Of a stretch of 64,000 bases of DNA, positions 60,072 to 64,000 are shown one piece after another. How positions within the stretch are numbered: position 1 is the stretch's first letter; every line of letters starts with the position of its first letter. Origin of the DNA: JANNNX01 sp031398745 (lineage in GTDB: Bacteria; Actinomycetota; Acidimicrobiia; Acidimicrobiales; CADCSY01). The stretch is taken from contig JANNNX010000048.1 of the NCBI GenBank assembly GCA_031398745.1, positions 17,948 to 81,947 on the forward strand, in the 5' to 3' direction. The translations under genes and the position numbers were made by a program. Below the pieces are notes generated by a model. That model saw only the letters and a list, made by a program, of their open reading frames with translations. It had not been told where the DNA came from and made no database searches.

Positions 60072-62734
60072 GGCGCCACCTCTTCGACGTCCGCGGGAGG
60101 GTCGTGCTGACCTCGCTCGCCTTGGTCGCGCTGCTGGCCGCGTCGTTGCCGGCCGGGGGCGAGCCCGTCGCCGGTCAGGCCGGCACCGACACGTCGCTGC
60201 CCGCCACCGACTCGGCCGTCACCGTCCAGGGGCGCGACCGGTTCTCGTCGATGTCCTTCACCGTCAACCAGACCGCCAACCTGGGGAACCAGGCCGTGTC
60301 GATCGAGTGGACCGGGGGCACGCTGACCACAAAGGACGGCAACTACGTGCAGGTCATGCAGTGCTGGGGCGACGACGACGGCACCAACCCGCAGAACCCG
60401 GGCCCACCGCCCGAGCAGTGCGTCTACGGAGCTGCCGACGGCGTCTACGGCGGCCGGCTGCAAGGCATCTTCGGCGAGAACAACAACACCCTCACCCGGG
60501 TCATCGCCCGGGCCGACCTGCCCACCTACGAGCCAGGGGTCGGCTACGTCGACACCCGGACCAATGCAGTGTGGCGACCGTTCCGGGCCGTCGACGGCAC
60601 CGTGGTTGACGTCCAGATCGACCCGTTCTTCAACCCGACCTTCGGGGGCGGAAACTACTGGCAGAACCAGTACTTCAACAGCATTACCACCAATGAGATT
60701 GTGATCGGGCGGACAAGACCCAACGGCACCGGCGAGGAGCTGTTCGAGGTGGCCACGGGCATCGAGAACAGCGGCCTGGGCTGTGGCCAGCAGGTCCAGC
60801 CCTTGGCCGATGGTTCGGTCAAGGCGCCCACGTGTTGGCTAGTCATCGTGCCCCGCGCCGAAGCGGCCTACGAGAACGTCGGCCTGATCAGCGACCCCGG
60901 CAGTATCCAGGTGTCCACCTCGCCGTTGGCGCCCCGAGCCTGGCAGAACCGCATCGCCATCCCGCTCGATTTCAACCCGGTCGAACCCGCCTGCAACTTG
61001 ACCGACAAGCAGACCCGGATCGCCGGGAGCGAGTTAATCGTGCCCGCCGTCACGAGCTGGCAGCCGGCGTTGTGCGAGCAGCCTGGTCGGAAGCCTTACT
61101 CCTACGGGACCATCAGTGATGCCACGGCCCGCCAGCAGTTGGTCAGCGACGTCAACGGGGCGCCGGGCATGGTCGTGGTCTCCGAACCCCTGGCCGCTGA
61201 GACGGTCGAGCCCGACGACCCGGTGGTCTACGCGCCGTTGGCCGTGTCGGGGACAGTCATCGGCTTCAACATCGAGCGGAACCCAAAGAGCGGCAATGAA
61301 GAAGTGGAGGCGCTGGCCACCGTGCGGGTGGCCGAGCTCAACCTCACGCCGCGGCTCGTCGCCAAGCTGCTCACCCAGTCCTATCGGAATCAGGTCGACA
61401 TTGCCCTCATCGACTCGGGCTACGCGTGGTCCAAAGCCAACCCACGTCACCTTGCCGTCGACCCCGACTTCCTACAGTTCAACCCGGAGTTCGAGCTGTT
61501 GAGCAACACGAGCCGGAACCTCTCCGGCTTGGTGCTGCCCGCTCGGAACTCTGACGCCAGCCGCCAGCTGTGGTCGTGGATCCTGGCCGACCCCGAGGCC
61601 AAGGCCTGGATCGACGGCCAGCCCGACGAGTGGGGGATGCAGGTCAACCCGGTGTACGCCACTACGGCCAGCGCCAACTCCACCGGGTCGGCCTTTGCCG
61701 ACCCGGTACCCGACTCGTACCCGAAGGCCGACCCGTACTGCTACCAGAGCCCGCCCATCAACTCCGGCAAGGTGACCCCCCCGCAGCTCTGCACGACCGA
61801 CTGGATGCCTTATGTGCAGAGCCTGCGGGACGCGGCCCGGGCCACCCGCGCAGCCGACGATGGGGCCAAAACCAACCTCGACAATTTCGCTGTCGAACCC
61901 TCGAAGGCGTACAAGGCCGCCGGGCCCCAGTCGCCGGGGAACCGCTCGATGCTGTCGATCACCGACTCGGCGTCGGCCGCGCTCTACGGCCTCCAGACGG
62001 CCCGCCTCAGCCGGGCCGGCGACAACGGAGACGACCGCGACTTCGTGGCGGCCACGGCCGAGTCGATGGACGCGTCAGTAGCGGCCATGGAGCCGGAGAC
62101 CGAACCCAACGTGCTCGAACCCGATCCGCTGGCCGACGCGCCGGGGGCCTACCCGCTTACGTCGATCAGCTATGCGGCCGTCACGCCGTTGTCGCTCGAG
62201 GCGGCCGAGCGTGAGGAGTACGCCGCCTTCCTCGACTATGCCGCCGGACCGGGCCAGGTGTCAGGCGAAGCGCGAGGCGAGCTGCCCCGGGGCTACGCAC
62301 CGCTCTCTGACGAGTTGCGGGCCCAGACCACGGCGGCGGCCGAGGCGGTCCGGACGCTCCAACCGAGTTCCGACCCACCGCCCGCCAGCGGCGGCAGTGT
62401 GTCGGCTGAGGGCGGATCGTCCACCGGCGGATCGTCCTCCGGCACCTCGTCCACCGGCACCAGCTCGGGGTCCAGTCGGGCGAGGAGTTCGTCGGCCGGG
62501 ACCTCGACCGACGCGACGGCAACCGACACCACGACGGCCCCAACGGACGTCGACGCCAGCGACAGCGATAGCGGGGAGGAGCTGGCCATCACGCCGGTCG
62601 TCGCCATCAGCAAGGGACGCTTCGTCCTGCCGGCGCTTGCCGTCCTCGCCCTCGCCAGCGCCCTCTTCGTCCTCGAGTTGACCAAGCGCCCTCGTCGAGC
62701 GAGGTCCGAGTCCAGCGCAGGGAAGCTCTCATGA
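60068..62734 (+). CDS. Large PstS-like surface protein with C-terminal membrane anchor
   Basis: An 888-aa secreted protein: signal peptide (about 12-35), a 250-residue N-terminal region of unknown fold with several Cys and Trp, then segments like the PstS fold (PVVYAPLAVSGTVIGFNIER followed by LNLTPRLVAKLLTQSYRNQV correspond to the phosphate-protein pattern seen in the preceding gene). A Ser/Thr/Gly-rich linker (about 766-838) and a membrane helix (about 850-870) with a basic tail follow. ATG 60068 overlaps the pstS stop, and its stop overlaps the next ATG. Whether it binds phosphate or another anion is unknown. Confidence 0.68.
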   Translation: MRRHLFDVRGRVVLTSLALVALLAASLPAGGEPVAGQAGTDTSLPATDSAVTVQGRDRFSSMSFTVNQTANLGNQAVSIEWTGGTLTTKDGNYVQVMQCWGDDDGTNPQNPGPPPEQCVYGAADGVYGGRLQGIFGENNNTLTRVIARADLPTYEPGVGYVDTRTNAVWRPFRAVDGTVVDVQIDPFFNPTFGGGNYWQNQYFNSITTNEIVIGRTRPNGTGEELFEVATGIENSGLGCGQQVQPLADGSVKAPTCWLVIVPRAEAAYENVGLISDPGSIQVSTSPLAPRAWQNRIAIPLDFNPVEPACNLTDKQTRIAGSELIVPAVTSWQPALCEQPGRKPYSYGTISDATARQQLVSDVNGAPGMVVVSEPLAAETVEPDDPVVYAPLAVSGTVIGFNIERNPKSGNEEVEALATVRVAELNLTPRLVAKLLTQSYRNQVDIALIDSGYAWSKANPRHLAVDPDFLQFNPEFELLSNTSRNLSGLVLPARNSDASRQLWSWILADPEAKAWIDGQPDEWGMQVNPVYATTASANSTGSAFADPVPDSYPKADPYCYQSPPINSGKVTPPQLCTTDWMPYVQSLRDAARATRAADDGAKTNLDNFAVEPSKAYKAAGPQSPGNRSMLSITDSASAALYGLQTARLSRAGDNGDDRDFVAATAESMDASVAAMEPETEPNVLEPDPLADAPGAYPLTSISYAAVTPLSLEAAEREEYAAFLDYAAGPGQVSGEARGELPRGYAPLSDELRAQTTAAAEAVRTLQPSSDPPPASGGSVSAEGGSSTGGSSSGTSSTGTSSGSSRARSSSAGTSTDATATDTTTAPTDVDASDSDSGEELAITPVVAISKGRFVLPALAVLALASALFVLELTKRPRRARSESSAGKLS

Positions 62735-63450
62735 GGCCCTGGGCTCGACGCTTGGTGGGCGGTGGGCTGGCCAGCGTGGTGATCATCTTCCAAGTCGGGG
62801 TAGCCGAGGCCGAGGTGGTCGTGGCCCAGGCCGCAGTGGTCGACGCCGACGGGGAGCGCATCAGCGGTGGCCACCGGCAGACCGAGTTCACCTTCCAACT
62901 CGAAGGCAGGCCCGAGTGTCCGGGTGACAGCTTCTTCGACAACTGGCGGGTCCAGAGCTACATGGTGCCGGTGGCTGTCGCCGCGGCCGAGGTCACCTAC
63001 GACGGTCTCGGCCCAACGCCCTACGGCTACGAGACCTACGAGTCGTTCCGCCAGCCCCTCTACGGGGTCGATTCCAACCCCTTCGCGGGCATGGCCACCG
63101 CGACCCCAGAGCGCGAGGGCGAGCCCGGCCAGATCATCGACGTCCCGATGTTCGACTTCGCTGTCTACGGGCCCGGAGATGTGCCCGCCGGGCGGTATCG
63201 CATCGGACTGGCCTGCACCTTACTCAACGAGGTCGAGCGGGTCTGGGACACCGAGATCGAGATCACGGCAGGCCCCGCTGACGACCCACCGTTGCAGTGG
63301 GAGGTCGTGGGGGCCGAGGCCGAGGCCGAGTCGCAGGTGGGGCCGATGACGCTCGTGGCGTTCGGCGGGGTCGCCGCGGTTGTGGGGGGTCTTCTGTTCT
63401 TCGGTCGGGCCAAGAGGCGCGACCCCTCCAGCACTGCGAGGAGAAGTTGA
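62731..63450 (+). CDS. Membrane-anchored secreted protein, paralog of the next gene
   Basis: A 239-aa protein with a signal peptide (about 8-27), a mature domain with two Cys near 62 and 169, and a C-terminal membrane helix (about 208-226) with the basic tail RAKRRDPSSTARRS. It shares FRQPLYG, the segment GQIIDVPMFDFAVYGPGDVP and PAGRYRIGLAC with the following ORF. No known family was recognised. ATG 62731 overlaps the preceding stop, and the TGA overlaps the next ATG. Its anchor layout repeats that of PstS and the 888-aa protein. Confidence 0.72.
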   Translation: MRPWARRLVGGGLASVVIIFQVGVAEAEVVVAQAAVVDADGERISGGHRQTEFTFQLEGRPECPGDSFFDNWRVQSYMVPVAVAAAEVTYDGLGPTPYGYETYESFRQPLYGVDSNPFAGMATATPEREGEPGQIIDVPMFDFAVYGPGDVPAGRYRIGLACTLLNEVERVWDTEIEITAGPADDPPLQWEVVGAEAEAESQVGPMTLVAFGGVAAVVGGLLFFGRAKRRDPSSTARRS

Positions 63451-64000
63451 TGAGTATGTCGAACCCCGTATCCCGCCGGCGGACCGCCAGGACCATGTGG
63501 ATCCTGGCCCGCACGTCAGCCGCCATGTTGGCCCTGTCCGCGTGGGGACTATTCGTGGTCGGCGGCCCCGTGGCCGCCGCCGGGACCGACGCCGGAACGC
63601 TCGAGGTGCTCGAGGTGCTCAACCCGGAAACCTCGCCCGCTCCCGGCCAGGCGCTCTCCGGCGGTGACCGGACCACGGCGTTCACGTTGCGGCCGCCCGA
63701 AGGAGCCTCCTGTACGGGCGACACACCCAACGACGAGTACAAGGTCCAGTCGTTCCTGACCACGTCGTCGACCGATCTGACGTTGCTCACCTTCGGCGCC
63801 TCCGGGCCCCTTCCCGCAGGTGCCGGCGCGTCCTATCGGCAGCCGCTGTACGAGACGACCAGCGCGGGCTACGTAAACCGGGCCACGTTGGACAACGCCG
63901 GTTCGCCCCGACCGAAGCCGGGTGAACTCATCAACATTCCGGCCTTCGACTTTGCCTTGTTCACGGTGACCGATCTCCCGGCCGGGAGCTACCGCATGGG
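63450..64000 (+). CDS. Secreted protein, paralog of the preceding gene (cut by window end)
   Basis: An open frame from ATG 63450 to the edge (183 residues), overlapping the preceding stop. It has a signal peptide (hydrophobic about 23-42) and a mature part aligning with its neighbour: SCTGDTPNDEYKVQSFL, SYRQPLYE, GELINIPAFDFALF and LPAGSYRMG correspond in order to PECPGDSFFDNWRVQSYM, FRQPLYG, GQIIDVPMFDFAVY and VPAGRYRIG. About 50-60 residues of domain and an anchor are expected beyond the edge. The function is unknown. Confidence 0.75.
   Translation, partial: MSMSNPVSRRRTARTMWILARTSAAMLALSAWGLFVVGGPVAAAGTDAGTLEVLEVLNPETSPAPGQALSGGDRTTAFTLRPPEGASCTGDTPNDEYKVQSFLTTSSTDLTLLTFGASGPLPAGAGASYRQPLYETTSAGYVNRATLDNAGSPRPKPGELINIPAFDFALFTVTDLPAGSYRM

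Noticed and set aside
58374..63450. LPxTG sortase signals on the anchored proteins
   Set aside because: None of the complete C-termini has LPxTG or a close variant before the hydrophobic helix; they look like plain membrane anchors.

Overview
The window is a very GC-rich, gene-dense stretch of an actinobacterial chromosome. The evidence is the gene order (S10-spc-alpha ribosomal operons, then truA-rplM-rpsI-glmM-glmS-acpS-nnr-alr-tsaE-tsaB-rimI-tsaD-groES-groEL), the GuaB3-type IMPDH-like protein next to guaA, the many GTG starts and the stop/start overlaps. Several unusual versions of standard genes suggest a deep lineage such as Acidimicrobiia; that placement is an inference. No tRNA, rRNA, CRISPR array, insertion sequence or phage gene was seen, and no gene-free stretch exceeds 300 bases.

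Layout. 1-10476: the end of S10 and all of spc (rplC' to secY). 10511-17970: adk, map, an inserted ferrochelatase gene with its own promoter, infA with a CTG start, rpmJ, the alpha operon (rpsM-rpsK-rpsD-rpoA-rplQ), truA, rplM and rpsI. 17978-29559: amino-sugar and cell-wall supply (glmM, a giant GlmS, alr), acpS, NAD(P)H-hydrate repair, a CBS protein, a family 4 uracil-DNA glycosylase and the t6A genes tsaE/tsaB/tsaD with rimI. 29615-34600: an ABC exporter, a secreted protein and groES-groEL under CIRCE. 34670-44326: a TetR regulator, a zinc ribbon protein, a Nudix CoA pyrophosphatase, guaB3, guaA, zapE, a PqqD-like protein overlapping a 52-codon ORF, and two coupled ABC ATPase/permease pairs. 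44363-52011: a P450, PcrA helicase, a TetR regulator, a Rieske protein with a Rieske-like membrane neighbour, and sucCD.

52183-64000 is the most unusual part. A probable PHO box and -10 element precede at least eleven tightly packed co-directional genes: a coiled-coil protein, a tail-anchored coiled-coil protein, a degenerate OmpR-type response regulator, a DivIVA-like coiled-coil protein, another tail-anchored coiled-coil protein, PstC, PstA, a PstS carrying a Gly/Ser linker and a C-terminal membrane anchor, an 888-residue PstS-like anchored protein, and two tandem paralogous secreted proteins, the last cut by the window edge. It reads as a phosphate-uptake operon with a cytoplasmic coiled-coil/regulator module upstream and a set of anchored surface proteins downstream.

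At least six genes (hemH, glmS, udg, the ABC exporter and both TetR genes) carry TAnnnT exactly 6 nt before the start codon. This is the signature of leaderless transcripts, and three more genes show a weaker version. Ribosomal genes instead use coupling and Shine-Dalgarno sites.
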